29,936 nucleotides of DNA from Chrysophaeum taylorii (Eukaryota > Sar > Pelagophyceae > Pelagomonadales > Pelagomonadaceae): contig JAQMWT010000640.1 in assembly GCA_029834535.1 (NCBI GenBank), forward strand, positions 1 to 29,936, given 5' to 3'. A program made the translations under genes and the position numbers. Shown in pieces: positions 8,785 to 17,847 of this stretch (the first letter of the stretch is position 1; the number at the start of each line of letters is the position of its first letter). The notes beneath the pieces are model-generated. The model was not told where the DNA came from. It was given only the letters and a program-made list of their open reading frames with translations, and did not search any database.

Positions 8785-10639
8785 CTAGTTTCGCTGTCGT
8801 GTAGAAGGCGACTTGCTATTTTTGATGCCTCTGACCTCGCTCACCATGGTCGCCATTGTGGTTCCAAGCTCGGTGAGGGCCGTTTGGATTTCAGTAGTAG
8901 GTTCCGATCCGCGCGTGGCGTGCGCATTATATGCGTCGTCACGTTTCTCCCAATCGGAACGCGATATGGGTTGCTCTTTGTGTTTCCGAATGCGCTTCCA
9001 CATCGCACAGTGATAACGGCCCGGATCGCGGTTGCAAACCACGCGATTTCCGTGTTCATCTTCATCATGGGTGGACCACAAGTATCCGCACTCCTTGCAC
9101 GTCTCCTTACACCACCAAAACGGATCTCGCAAGATCAACGGAAACGTATTCCCATACGGCTTATCCGCATCTTGCTTAGCTTGTTGATCGGGGGCCATGG
9201 CTCGACCTCCCCGCCCTCGCGGCGGTTTATTCGGTTTCGGATTGGAGGGTCCCTGGTCTTTTTCCTCCTCCATCAACCTTCCGAAAGTCGTTCTCAAGTC
9301 TCGTAATGAGCGCCATCGTCGACGCAAAAGTAACGTAACTATCCGGGTGACCACTCCTCATAGTCCGCACACGGGTCCGTAAATCCTTGGACGCCAAACC
9401 ACTGATAAGCTGGTCGATGATATCAACGTCATCCATCGTGCGGCTGGACTCGGTACAAAAGGCAAAGGCCTCATTCTGAAATTTGGTACATTCTGAAATT
9501 TGGTACAATACGTTTGTACGTGCCGCTCCCCAGTCTTCTTCGGAACCGAAGACTGAGTGACCTTCCGCAGCTTATCGAGCAGCTCCTGCTGCGTGCTCGG
9601 AGGTCGGCAAGTCGATCTAAAATAATCCAAAACCTTATCACAGTAAGTCTTGTTGAGACGACGGATGCGCCGAATCGAGGCTCCATGCTCTTCGTCGTCA
9701 GCATCCAATTTCAAATAAAATGACGGACCGTGCGGTAACTCATCGCAGAGCTCCTCGTATTTCCGCAAATGCTCCTCAGAAATTGGTGCAACGGTATCGC
9801 GTAAATGCACCGGTAATAGGAAACGTAATTTCTCGACCGAGTAATGGTCATCTGCCAAAGTATGCATCACCGCTGCCGAATCCAGATCGAACTGCCGTTG
9901 ATCTCGGCCGTCGATGACGAGTTTTAAGTTGTCAGCCTTCAAACTGGAAGTGGGGCAACGAGATCGGCTCAAGTTGGCCTTCTCGAAGGCGTCCGCAAAC
10001 GTCTGCGATAATCCCCGTGATTATCCCCGTAAAAATTTCGTACCTTCATCTTCAGTTTCCGCCCTACCCTCAGTCTCCGTATCGACTCGGGGCGGAGGTT
10101 CATCCCTCGTTTCAGAGCTCCTTTCCGGTTCAGGCCGCCTCACGGGCGTTTCCGGTTCGGGCCGACTCACGGGTCGTTCGCGGCTACTCTCACGACGCGT
10201 ACGTTCGGCTAACAATTCATCTCGCTCACGACGAAATCGTTCAACCTCCTCACGTAGGGCCCTCGTTGTCTCGAGCTCTTGCTGCAATGCGTCATTCAGC
10301 ATATTGAGTTCTCGTCGAGCCGCTTCTTCTTTAGCTTCAGCCCTTTCGCGGGCAAATCGCTCAGCCAATCGCTCATTTTCGCGCCGTCTCCGCTCGAGGT
10401 CTTCACGAAGTCGACTTCGGGTTGTGGATCCGCGCTCAATCGTAACACGCTCGCCACGGTCCGGGGACGTCGGACTCAACGGCGAGAAAAATTGCGGCAT
10501 CTGGAGGCACCTCAGGGGGCAAGTCAGCAACGTCGACTGCCTCGGCCTCTCGTAATTCACCTTCCTCGCGGCCTATCTCAGGGGCGGCGGGAAGCACTGG
10601 AGGAGATTCTTCTTCACGCACGTCTGCGTCTGTATCCAT
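8785..10639 (-). pseudogene. gag: Ty3/Gypsy-type Gag, broken by frameshifts and a stop
   Basis: Read on the minus strand, an ATG at about 10639 opens an acidic N-terminus (MDTDADVREEESPP). A frameshift near 10490 then leads into a long charged coiled coil (10021-10480, REDLERRRRENERLAERFA and on), and a TAA interrupts the frame at about 10018-10020. The capsid-like part follows in the same frame (TFADAFEKANLSRS, YFRSTCRPPSTQQELLDKL, then YCTKFQNEAF and DQLISGLASKDLRTRV), as expected for the retrotransposon gag fold. A 17-bp tandem duplication (9473-9506) and another shift near 9300 break it again. The C-terminus has a cysteine/histidine cluster (CKETCKECG...H...C...HC) with spacing unlike the usual CCHC knuckle. 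Gag packages the element RNA. It probably belongs to the same Gypsy family as the pol copies, since that family's LTR precedes it. Confidence 0.75.
9473..9506. repeat. gag: perfect 2 x 17-bp tandem duplication in gag
   Basis: ATTCTGAAATTTGGTAC occurs at 9473-9489 and 9490-9506. Its length shifts the gag frame, so the YCTKFQN motif is found in two frames on either side of it. Confidence 0.95.
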
Positions 10640-11393
10640 ATTGTATCAATGTCGATGAGGAATCTCGAAACAAGTCCGGATTCGATCACTCGAAGTAATG
10701 CACGTTGCTCACAACAACGCTATCTGTCGCTGTCAAAACAGCACTCACGGAATTCTTATCCGCTGGCAATCCAAAAATGCCCGTGGGTAGCGATCCCACT
10801 CGCTAACAGCTTCCGCCGTTCAGCTATACCAAAATCAATCCCGGGTGAATGCGCTGCGATTTCCAACTCGCACGCGTGTTCGTCGTCTCTCGGGACGCAC
10901 GAACGAAACAAAGTCCGCGTATATTCTCAACGCAAACCGGTCCACTGGAACTCCGCGTGCTTGATCAGGGCACGCGTGCAAATCCGGACCACGTAATACA
11001 ATACGTACGGCGGCACTCGTTTGTCGGCGACCGATATAGTCGCACAATCTCGTATCCTCCACCACGCATGACGGCACAGAAAAAAAAAGCACACCCGACC
11101 CCTGGATGACAAAGGGGGTACTCGCCGACTCGCCCTAGACCTCACTGAACGAGGCAGACACGGACTCGGGGTCGGATATGCTCGCCACACACCTTGCTCA
11201 CGCTCACCAAGCCTCTCAACAAGATGGAGATATGGTATATGATAGCAAGAATGCTACAAGAATGCTGCAAGATACGCTTCTCACGAGGGAGAGGTATGAT
11301 GTCACTAGGAAAGTAGGAAAAGGCGTCCCGTTGAACGGGTATCAAGCCTCGAGAAGGGAGGGTAAGCCTTAGCGGTCAGGAGTTGCCGCCACA
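10640..11393 (-). repeat. Gypsy LTR between pol copy 1 and gag
   Basis: In minus orientation the LTR starts at 11393 with TGTGGCGGCAACTCCTGACC. The segment 11050-11393 is clearly homologous to 25118-25448, downstream of pol copy 2 (shared GACAAAGGGGGTACTC, CTAGACCTCACTGAACGAGG, GAGGTATGATGTCACTA). Both contain the palindrome CCCGTTGAACGGG. Below 11050 the two copies diverge and the distal edge is not resolved. I saw no convincing primer binding site between here and the gag start. The LTR supplies promoter and polyadenylation signals in such elements. Confidence 0.7.
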
Positions 11394-12174
11394 ACCGGCG
11401 TGATTTGACTGACATGAGCATAGCGTCGCTCCGGCGGTGAGTCAAGAGACTCGATCTTATAGGTGACAGGCGAAAGTCGTTCGACGATAACAAACGGGCC
11501 TCGCCATTCCGGACGCAACTTGTTCTGCAGAAAGGGAATATACAGCAAAAAATGTGATCCTTCCTGATAGTCGACATCCACGTGATAAGCATTGTAGGCC
11601 GATTTCTGCTTACGCCGAGCTTGGTCATGAGCATCTCCAACGACTTTCGTGTAGAACTTCAACGCTTCTCGGGTCTCAGTCAGCGCGTCTGCACGGGTCT
11701 TCGGCAATCTCCGAGTGTCCATATCCTTGAGCGTGTAATCAGTCGGGAGCATGGGCTGGCGGTTAAGCCGAAGCATGAACGGAGAGATCTGCGTGCCAGG
11801 AATGAACTTGCGATTACAGCAAAGCGCGATGTATTGAGCAAAGGCAGGCCAATCCGCAATATTTCGATCCTGGGGGCTGGCACGAAGGAAGGCCTCGACA
11901 AAGCGGTTTACACGCTCAGCGGGATTCGACTGGGCAAGACAAGGGATTGTAGTCTGATAGCGGATGTCAAGAGAGGCGACAAAACTCTTGCATCAACTTG
12001 TTGACAAACTCTTTACCGTTAGTACGGATCAACTGAGGCAAATATCCTTTGAGCAAGATATTGGTGACGAAGGATTCGATAATCGACTCAGCGGTCTTGT
12101 TGTGAAGAACGTCCAATATCAGGAAGTGCGAAAACGGGTCGGAAAACACGACAAGATACGTCTCAGGACCGGCA
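11394..12174 (-). pseudogene. pol: Gypsy copy 1: integrase core end and C-terminal domain
   Basis: The frames at 11967-12174 and 11369-11776 carry the rest of the integrase. PETYLVVFSDPFSHF precedes the second catalytic region, which reads IRTNGKEF where copy 2 has IRTDSGKEF, so the second catalytic Asp is lost together with a codon. After a frameshift come the NPAER glutamate region and the GPY/F-like module (NKLRPEWRGPFVIVERLSPVTYKIE). The coding sequence ends inside the LTR at 11369. About 150 residues present at the C-terminus of copy 2 are missing here, deleted up to the first bases of the LTR. The enzyme would be inactive. Confidence 0.85.
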
Positions 12175-12982
12175 CTAGGGTCCAAACAGATCCATACAGA
12201 GAACGGCACAATCACCGTCATACACGGGTTGCTGTAGGATACCGGCTCTCTTCGGCTCGGACGTACGAGCCTTCTGACATACCAGACATTGAGCGATAAC
12301 AGCTCCAACTTCGTTCGACATGTGCGGCCACCAAAAGCGCTCCAATATAGACCGAACTGTACTCTGGCGACCCATATGACCACCGTTGACAGGGCTGTCG
12401 TGGTAAAGTCGTATGGTGCGCTCGCGTAGCGTAGCAGGAGCGACGATCATAGGGTGCAAATCGACTGCAGCACGGTAAAGAAATTCTTTTACACGTTCGA
12501 AGCGGGTATTCGCTCCATAACGACGGAGAGTGTGGCCCTGAGCCATCGGTGAGAGGATATTTTCACAAGTGGAATCTCCCTTCTGCTCTCGAATTATCTC
12601 CTCGAGCGTCAGGTTGTCCGGGATCTTATCGATATACTCTTGGTGCGCGGTAGCGTCGCGAAAGATATTAGGCCGAGTCTGAAATCGACGCTTCTGACGT
12701 TGCATCGTCGCATTGGATATTGCAGACCGCATAGGATCGTTGGAAGGATCATCTTTCTCCTCTGGCAAGTCGGTCGTGACAAACGACAATATGACATGAC
12801 ATCCAGAGAAGGGCACACCTTTATCATCAATAGGGCTGGGAAGCTCTTGGAAAACTAAATAAGCATGGTTGAGAGGTTCACCGAACTCGTCCGTCTCGAT
12901 GACGTGATCGATAGGACTGCGGGAGAGACAGTCAGGGATGTTCCTTCCTGGAGATTTTCCGGGCTTGTAACCCAGCTCGGGG
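12175..12982 (-). pseudogene. pol: Gypsy copy 1: RNase H-integrase linker and H2C2 zinc-binding domain
   Basis: The frame encodes the linker after RNase H (PGKSPGRNIPDCLSRSPIDHV), then the integrase zinc-binding domain (YHDSPVNGGHMG with two His, then CLVC with two Cys). It ends with the start of the catalytic core, including the first Asp in CMDLFGP. Compared with copy 2, five bases are missing directly after this motif, giving a premature TAG near 12175. The integrase N-terminal part is otherwise well kept. Confidence 0.88.
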
Positions 12983-13657
12983 TCAAATTTTAGCGAGTCG
13001 CATAGCCCATCGAGCAAGCTGTCCGGAAGAGTGAGTGGCCTTGCGTAAGAACGTCAGGTTGCGATGATCTGCCTCGAGAATTGTCCAGTGATCTTCCAAG
13101 TAAGCTCGGAAGTGCTCGAGAGAAAGAATGACTGCTAACAGCTCCAACCGACGGGGCTCATAATGTCGCATCTCCTTCGGTACAGCGCGGCTCCAATACT
13201 CGATCACTCGCTCCTCTCGCGTAACCTTCCCACTATCGTCCTTGACTTCAACGGTTTGGAAGAGGTAGGTGCCAATGCCATCTTTAGATGCGGCAGGTCG
13301 GATCTGAAACGGCAAATCGTAGTCGGGGTGATATTCACCTCTGGAATCGACCAAAGTGGCAATGATCGTGTCCCATGCCTTTTGGCAATCGGGCGTCCAT
13401 TTGAACGGTACACCTTCAAGACACATACGTCTTAGCGGTTCCACAATCCTGGAGTAGTCCTTCACATAACGGCGGCAGTAGTTGCTCATGCCGATGAAGG
13501 GTCTAATCTGAGTTTTCGGTGAAGTGTTGGGCAAGGTCCCCGGAATCGGCATGTTCTGCAGCGCTTCCAACGTCTTAGGATTCGGCTTCGAACCGTCCGG
13601 GGTAGAAACATGGCCCAGAAACTCAATATCGTCCTGGAGAAGGCGAAACTTTGCGGT
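12983..13657 (-). pseudogene. pol: Gypsy copy 1: RT thumb/connection and RNase H
   Basis: The frame starts in the RT thumb (EALQNMPIPGTLPNTSPKTQ, FIGMSNYCRRYV) and runs into RNase H (YHPDYDLPFQIRPAASKDG, then YWSRAVPKEMRHYEPRRLELLAV and ILEADHRNL). The first catalytic Asp of RNase H, seen as SDASKDG in copy 2, is Ala here (PAASKDG). A CGA-to-TGA change gives a stop near 13658, separating this piece from the RT palm upstream. Together these show the copy is dead. Confidence 0.88.
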
Positions 13658-13996
13658 TCAGCCGCTATATCCTCGTTGTGCCAGATGGCACAGAACATCG
13701 ACTGAAATTTGCAGGTGGTGGTGGAGATCGTCAGACCCCATCATGATATCGTCAATGAAGGCGACTAAATCCTTGTAGGAGGGTAAAGGGTAAGGGTCGA
13801 GGTTGATATCACTGAACGGCCCATCCACACGGAATGTCGCGAACTCCTTTTCCCGCCGCGCTTGCGCTTCAGCGAGCGCGTCGTCGTCACCCACGACGAT
13901 TACTCCCGAATCGTTACCCGCCTTTATACCCTTCTTGACGGTTCTCTTCTTGGCTGCTGCTTTCATCGCACGCTCCGTGAGCCGCTTCGGTGCCAT
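13658..13996 (-). CDS. chimeric ORF: unknown basic N-terminus, dispersed repeat, Gypsy RT fragment
   Basis: An ATG at 13994-13996 opens an ORF of about 112 codons. The first 50 residues are lysine/arginine-rich then acidic (MAPKRLTERAMKAAAKK, later DDDALAEAQARREKEF) and are unknown to me. The next 13 codons (FSDINLDPYPLPS) are the translated dispersed repeat at 13778-13817. From 13777 down it is Gypsy RT, starting exactly at YKDLVAFIDDIMMGSDD, the catalytic DD region. Everything of the RT upstream of that motif is missing. The LINE at 14003-17452 inserted right at this ATG, and its target site duplication contains the ATG. The N-terminal piece may be the start of another element's gag. The fusion itself is surely non-functional as an RT. 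Confidence 0.6.
   Translation of the reverse strand: MAPKRLTERAMKAAAKKRTVKKGIKAGNDSGVIVVGDDDALAEAQARREKEFATFRVDGPFSDINLDPYPLPSYKDLVAFIDDIMMGSDDLHHHLQISVDVLCHLAQRGYSG
13778..13817 (-). repeat. dispersed repeat GTTCAG...CCCTCC, copy 3
   Basis: On the minus strand this reads GTTCAGTGATATCAACC then TCGACCCTTACCCTTTACCC. It is nearly identical to the first 40 bases of the direct repeats at 20864-20937 and 24303-24376. It ends precisely where Gypsy RT sequence resumes. Confidence 0.9.
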
Positions 13997-14002
13997 CGTG
14001 CT

Positions 14003-14063
14003 AACTAACTTCGGACCTCTCCCGGGCATGGGAGCCAGGCTGGGCCGGCAGTGGCCGGTCCAG
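14003..14063 (-). other. LINE 3' end: GTTA tail and two hairpins
   Basis: On the minus strand a near-perfect 10-bp stem with a CACT loop occupies 14040-14063 (CTGGACCGGC/GCCGGCCCAG). It is followed by CTCCCATGCCCGGGAG at 14019-14034 and the tail GAAGTTAGTT. Equivalent pairs occur at 273-317, 3354-3398 and 6068-6112. In the first hairpin the stem bases differ between copies but pairing is kept, which suggests a structure recognised by the reverse transcriptase. Confidence 0.75.
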
Positions 14064-14079
14064 GATCACAGAGCAAAAA

Positions 14080-16509
14080 TCACACAGTTGGGGTAGAGGC
14101 GAGGGATGAAAGGGCGTGGATGGCGGACCGCCACTGCGCGCGGTCTTGTGCGAGGTCGTGCCACGAGTTGAAGGGGATGTCGCATTTCCGGAGTGCCTTG
14201 GCGAGCGACCTCCCGTACGTCATCTGCGGAGCCCCCGGTGGGCGCTTGGAGCGGACCCAAGACGAGAGCATCTTGCGAGGGAGTCGGGAGAAGGGCATGC
14301 GGGCGACGTGACCGGCCCAGCGGAGCCGGCGGCGCGTGACGTAGACGTCGATGGACTCGAGGCCGAGGCGCCGCAGCAGGATCTCCGTTGAGATGTGGTG
14401 GAACCGGGTGTGTTTCCGGGTCACACGACACATGACGCGGGCGCACTGCGCGTGGAAACACCGCAGCCGGCGGAACAGGACCTCGGTGAGGCACCACGAT
14501 TCCGCACCGTGAAGGAGGATGGCCAGGACGAGCGAGACATAGACGAGGCGCTTGGCGCGAGCAGAGACGGACTTCGAGGCGAAGATGCAGTCCCGCAAGG
14601 CACCGAAGGCCTGAGACGCCTTCTTGATCTGCGCGTCGACGTCTGAGTCGCGGCAGTCGCGCGAGAGGACCGAGCCGAGGTACTTAAACTGGTCGACGAC
14701 CGGTATGAAGCGGCCGCGCCCGAGCTCGATGTCCGAGAGGTTCGTGTCGTCGAACGACTTTGGGTCGCCGTACAGGTGTGCCGGGCGAGCGACGAACAGC
14801 ATCTCCGTTTTGGACGCCGCTTTCGTGTGTCGGTTGCCGCAATGCACCTCCATGCCCCAGGCGTCGCAGTGTTCGATGAGGCGCGGTGTCTCGCTGGCGG
14901 CGATGTGGCGGTCCCAGAAGAGAAAGGCAACGTCGTCGGCGTACGCCGATTCATCGAAGGGAAACTCGTCGCCGCGAGCGGACCAACCCCGGTTCGTCAT
15001 CTGAAAGTCTTTCCCCGTACGGTAGACACACGGGGCGCGGCCATGGCGTCGTCGAAACGACGTCGTCAGTGCCGCCATGAACAGCACGAACAGGACGGGG
15101 CCCAGGACGTCGCCCTGCTTGACGCCGATGATCGAGTCAACCGAGGCGACGACACCGCTGACCGAGAAGTGGACCTGGATTCGGTGGAGGTCCTTGATGA
15201 CTTCGACGAGCTTCGGCGGGACGCCGAACTTCAGGAGCACCTCCCAGAGAAGCTCTCGCGGGACGCGGTCGAACGCCTTAACGAAATCGATGAACAGTAC
15301 CCACGAGTCCTGACCGTGCTTACGCCGCTTCTTCAGCGCTAGCTTGAGCGAGAAGGTGGCGTCGGACGTACCGCGCTCGGGTCGGAAGCCACATTGGGAC
15401 TCGTGATCGAGGGCCTCGCAGATGACGTTGAGTCGCGCACGGACGATGTTCGAAACGATCTTCTGCGCGACCTCGAGCATCATGATCCCGCGGTAGTTGC
15501 CCGGCAGGGAGAGGCCCCCCTTCTTGGGGAGAATCCCGAGGAGGCCTACGTCCCACTCGGCCGGCTGGACTTCGGACTCCCAGAACTCGAGGACTACACG
15601 CTCCAACCGCGGGAGCGTGCGAGCGTCGGTGGCGAGCGCCTTCCAGACCTCCGCGCGCAGGCCCGATTCGCCGGGCGCGGTGCAGTTCAGCTGACCAACG
15701 GCCCGTTTTATCTCCTCCTGCATCGGTGGTTCCCCGAGTTCCGGACGGATCGGCAACTGGTCAACGTCGTTGATCACGGTGGGGTCGTAGCGAGCTTGTC
15801 GACTGTAGAGCTGCTTGAAGTGCGCCTTGAACACGTCGGCGTTCTCCTGTGGCGACGAGCACCTGCTACCGTCGGCCTTCGTCATCTGCACCTGCCTAGC
15901 CAATGTGGTCTTCGTGAGACCGCGTCGGAGCCGTCCGACCGTATTCCAGTATTTCGAGGTGCCGCCGAGCGACTCGCTTCCCGCGTTGAGTCCGGCGCAC
16001 AGACGAGTAATCCATCGCTCTTTCGCCCGTGCTACGGCCTTCGCGAGCCGCGACTTGATCGCCCGAAGGTCGTCGAGGATCGTGGACGCCGAGCGAAGAC
16101 GGCGCCGGGCACCGAGCGAGAGCACAAACGCGTGGAGGGAGCTGCGTCGCTCGATCAGAGGCTGGAGCTCTTCCGCCGCGTCCTCAAACCATCCGGGTCG
16201 GAGGCGTCGGGTCTTCGGCAGTAAGGCGTCAGAGGCCGAGGCCGCCGCCCGCGCAAGGCGGGAGTACGGCGAGGACGGCGAGCCCTGGTCGGCGTCGGGT
16301 ACCTCGTCCGTGGCGTCGGTCGGTGCGTCGTCGGTCGCGTTGTCATGTGACCCACGGCCCAAGCCGAAGATGTCGAGCACTTTCGAGCACCACCGGCGCC
16401 GGAATCCGAAGCGCGTGCTTTCTGAGCGCAGGGGAGCGTAGTCGAGGCGCGCCAGAGAGGGCCGTGTGCCAGGAGGCCGTGCGAGGCGGACTTTGACGCG
16501 CAGATGCAC
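14080..16509 (-). CDS. LINE reverse transcriptase and C-terminal domain
   Basis: An intact 809-codon frame carries a complete non-LTR reverse transcriptase. Motif A is FIDFVKAFDRVP (residues about 406-417), motif B GVKQGDVLGP (462-471), the catalytic YADD box lies at 523-526 and the thumb KYLGS at 609-613. The N-terminal 150 residues are the linker after the endonuclease. The C-terminal 150 residues carry the usual CFHAQCARVMCRV cysteines and RRLRWAGHVARM. The enzyme primes cDNA synthesis at nicked target DNA. The apparent start is internal: upstream the reading continues in other frames into the endonuclease (16510-17359), with a frameshift near 16505. The RT half shows no stop, so the copy is young or recently active. 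Confidence 0.93.
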   Translation of the reverse strand: MHLRVKVRLARPPGTRPSLARLDYAPLRSESTRFGFRRRWCSKVLDIFGLGRGSHDNATDDAPTDATDEVPDADQGSPSSPYSRLARAAASASDALLPKTRRLRPGWFEDAAEELQPLIERRSSLHAFVLSLGARRRLRSASTILDDLRAIKSRLAKAVARAKERWITRLCAGLNAGSESLGGTSKYWNTVGRLRRGLTKTTLARQVQMTKADGSRCSSPQENADVFKAHFKQLYSRQARYDPTVINDVDQLPIRPELGEPPMQEEIKRAVGQLNCTAPGESGLRAEVWKALATDARTLPRLERVVLEFWESEVQPAEWDVGLLGILPKKGGLSLPGNYRGIMMLEVAQKIVSNIVRARLNVICEALDHESQCGFRPERGTSDATFSLKLALKKRRKHGQDSWVLFIDFVKAFDRVPRELLWEVLLKFGVPPKLVEVIKDLHRIQVHFSVSGVVASVDSIIGVKQGDVLGPVLFVLFMAALTTSFRRRHGRAPCVYRTGKDFQMTNRGWSARGDEFPFDESAYADDVAFLFWDRHIAASETPRLIEHCDAWGMEVHCGNRHTKAASKTEMLFVARPAHLYGDPKSFDDTNLSDIELGRGRFIPVVDQFKYLGSVLSRDCRDSDVDAQIKKASQAFGALRDCIFASKSVSARAKRLVYVSLVLAILLHGAESWCLTEVLFRRLRCFHAQCARVMCRVTRKHTRFHHISTEILLRRLGLESIDVYVTRRRLRWAGHVARMPFSRLPRKMLSSWVRSKRPPGAPQMTYGRSLAKALRKCDIPFNSWHDLAQDRAQWRSAIHALSSLASTPTV

Positions 16510-17359
16510 TTGAGAGCGCGGTGGTCCGAGTCCACGAGGCTGCTGGTCAAACCCACATCAGCGAACCGGTGCACGTCGCGCCGCCGTGAGGTCATGTGAT
16601 CGAGCTGGTACGTTTTCCAGGAGCGCGGGTGCAGCCACGACGCGTAGGCGCGCTTGCGGAAGAACGTGCCGACCGACGCCAGACGCCGTGTTGCGAGGAA
16701 CGTGTGGAGACGGCGGCCAGCGTTGTTGACGTAAGGCGCCCCGTAGGGCCCACAGGGGCCGTCGACGACGTACTTGGAGCGCACGCCGAGAGCCGCGTTC
16801 CCGTCCATCCCCAGGACGAGGATGTCGTCCGGCCGCCGCGCTTGAAGCGCAAGGTCAATGTCGTCGAAGAACGCGTCCCACTTCTCGTCAGGCGCGGTTC
16901 CGACTGGAGCGTAAGCGCCCATGACGAAGAGGCCGAGGTCTCGATCGTCATCGTCCTGGACATCGAGTCGCAGCGCAATAACTCGCGCAGATGCGCGGAT
17001 AACGGTGCTGCCGCTCGCGTGCCACGCCTGTTGCGCCGCAGGGGACAGCACCACACCACACCCTGGCTGCCGCGTGAAGACTGCTCGGAGGCTGCCAAAC
17101 CGGAACAAACAGCGACGTAGCCGTGTCGCTCGAGCGACTCGTTGCCGGTGAGCCACGTCTCCTGCAACGTGGCCGCGAAGATGTCCCGCCGCCGTAAAGA
17201 TGCGAACAACTCTTCCTTTTTCTCGTCGCGTCGCAGACCGCGAACGTTTTGGTCCACGAATAATCGACCCGTCCGTCGCGTTCTACCCAACCGAGCGAAC
17301 CCCATCCCAGCGCAGACTTTCCGGGTGCTAACCGGCCAGCCCGGGAGGCGGGCAGGCAC
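16510..17359 (-). pseudogene. LINE APE-type endonuclease, frameshifted
   Basis: The endonuclease reads in two frames. First come FVDQNVRGLRRDEKKEE and FAATLQETWLTG (the metal-binding Glu in QETW), then GSQGVV. After a one-base shift near 17050 follow LFVMGAYAPVG, LVLGMDGNAALG, KTYQLDHMTS and DSDHRALK, which are the conserved Asp/Asn/His motifs of APE-like nucleases. A second shift near 16505 separates it from the RT frame. All catalytic motifs are present, so only two small indels inactivate it. It would nick the target DNA for reverse transcription. The ATG at 17359 is the likely start, about 93 bases from the element 5' end. Confidence 0.88.
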
Positions 17360-17498
17360 CGTCTCACTCCGGGACGGCCGGGGCCGCCGCAGGGAGCAAG
17401 CGTATTAGGCGCCGTCCTCCATCGCAACCATAAGGTTAACGATCGCAAGGGGCGGTGCCATCGTGCTCAGCACAAAAAAAAAAAAATGCGGAAACTTA

Positions 17499-17772
17499 AA
17501 CTTGCACTACTGATGCGGAATTGTGTGCTGACGCGTGGTTCATGGATGTCTGATACCAAATCCATTTTGTTTTGGAATCGGAACTTGCGCGAAACAGGCA
17601 GAGAAGCATAGACCCAAAAGGCTGCATATTTTTTTAACTTGCACTACTGATGCGGAATAGTGTGGGGACGTGTGGCCCTTAGATGTCTAAACCAAAACAA
17701 AATTAATCTTGCATCGGACTCGAAACTTATGCGAAACAGGTACGAGGGCATTTATCCCGGGTTGGGCGCCAA
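17499..17772. repeat. two imperfect 137-bp tandem repeats
   Basis: The block AACTTGCACTACTGATGCGG begins at 17499 and again at 17636. Similarity continues through GTG-GGACGYGTGG, GATGTCT and CGAAACAGG. They lie just upstream (minus orientation) of the ORF interrupted by the LINE and may be enhancer-like repeats in its 5' region or an old LTR. A run of 13 A at 17474-17486 precedes them. Confidence 0.85.
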
Positions 17773-17847
17773 AGTCTCCGACGGCTCAAGACACTCGAAG
17801 CCGGTCACCATTGGTTTTTGAGATGCGTGTGTTGGCTGGCACCTCCT

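Larger units (their letters stand above)
13988..17467 (-). mobile_element. RTE-like LINE, nearly full length, with 15-bp target site duplication
   Basis: The element is 14003-17452 (3.45 kb), in minus orientation. The duplicated 15-mer CGGTGCCATCGTGCT stands at 13988-14002 and 17453-17467. Its 5' end matches the 5' ends of the three smaller copies, so it is not 5' truncated. One long coding region (APE endonuclease, RT, C-terminal domain), a very short 3' UTR and a GTTA-repeat tail instead of poly(A) fit the RTE group of non-LTR elements best. The clade assignment would need a phylogeny. Confidence 0.92.

Noticed and set aside
8638..9306. 222-codon plus-strand ORF with hydrophobic stretches
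   Set aside because: It is antisense to the gag C-terminus and the LTR-like module. The hydrophobic runs mirror charged Gag codons.
9914..10555. 213-codon Ser/Arg-rich plus-strand ORF resembling an SR protein
   Set aside because: It is the reverse complement of the Glu/Arg-rich Gag coiled coil, which accounts for the Ser/Arg runs.
10660..10690. tRNA B-box-like GATCGAATCC near the gag start
   Set aside because: No A box, no cloverleaf and no clear match to a primer binding site.
15394..16224. 276-codon plus-strand ORF
   Set aside because: It is antisense to the intact LINE reverse transcriptase, and its openness is a by-product of high GC. No motif is visible.
17474..17486. run of 13 A as a LINE poly(A) tail
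   Set aside because: The LINE runs on the minus strand and its 3' end is at 14003 with a GTTA tail. The A run lies outside the target site duplication at the 5' side.
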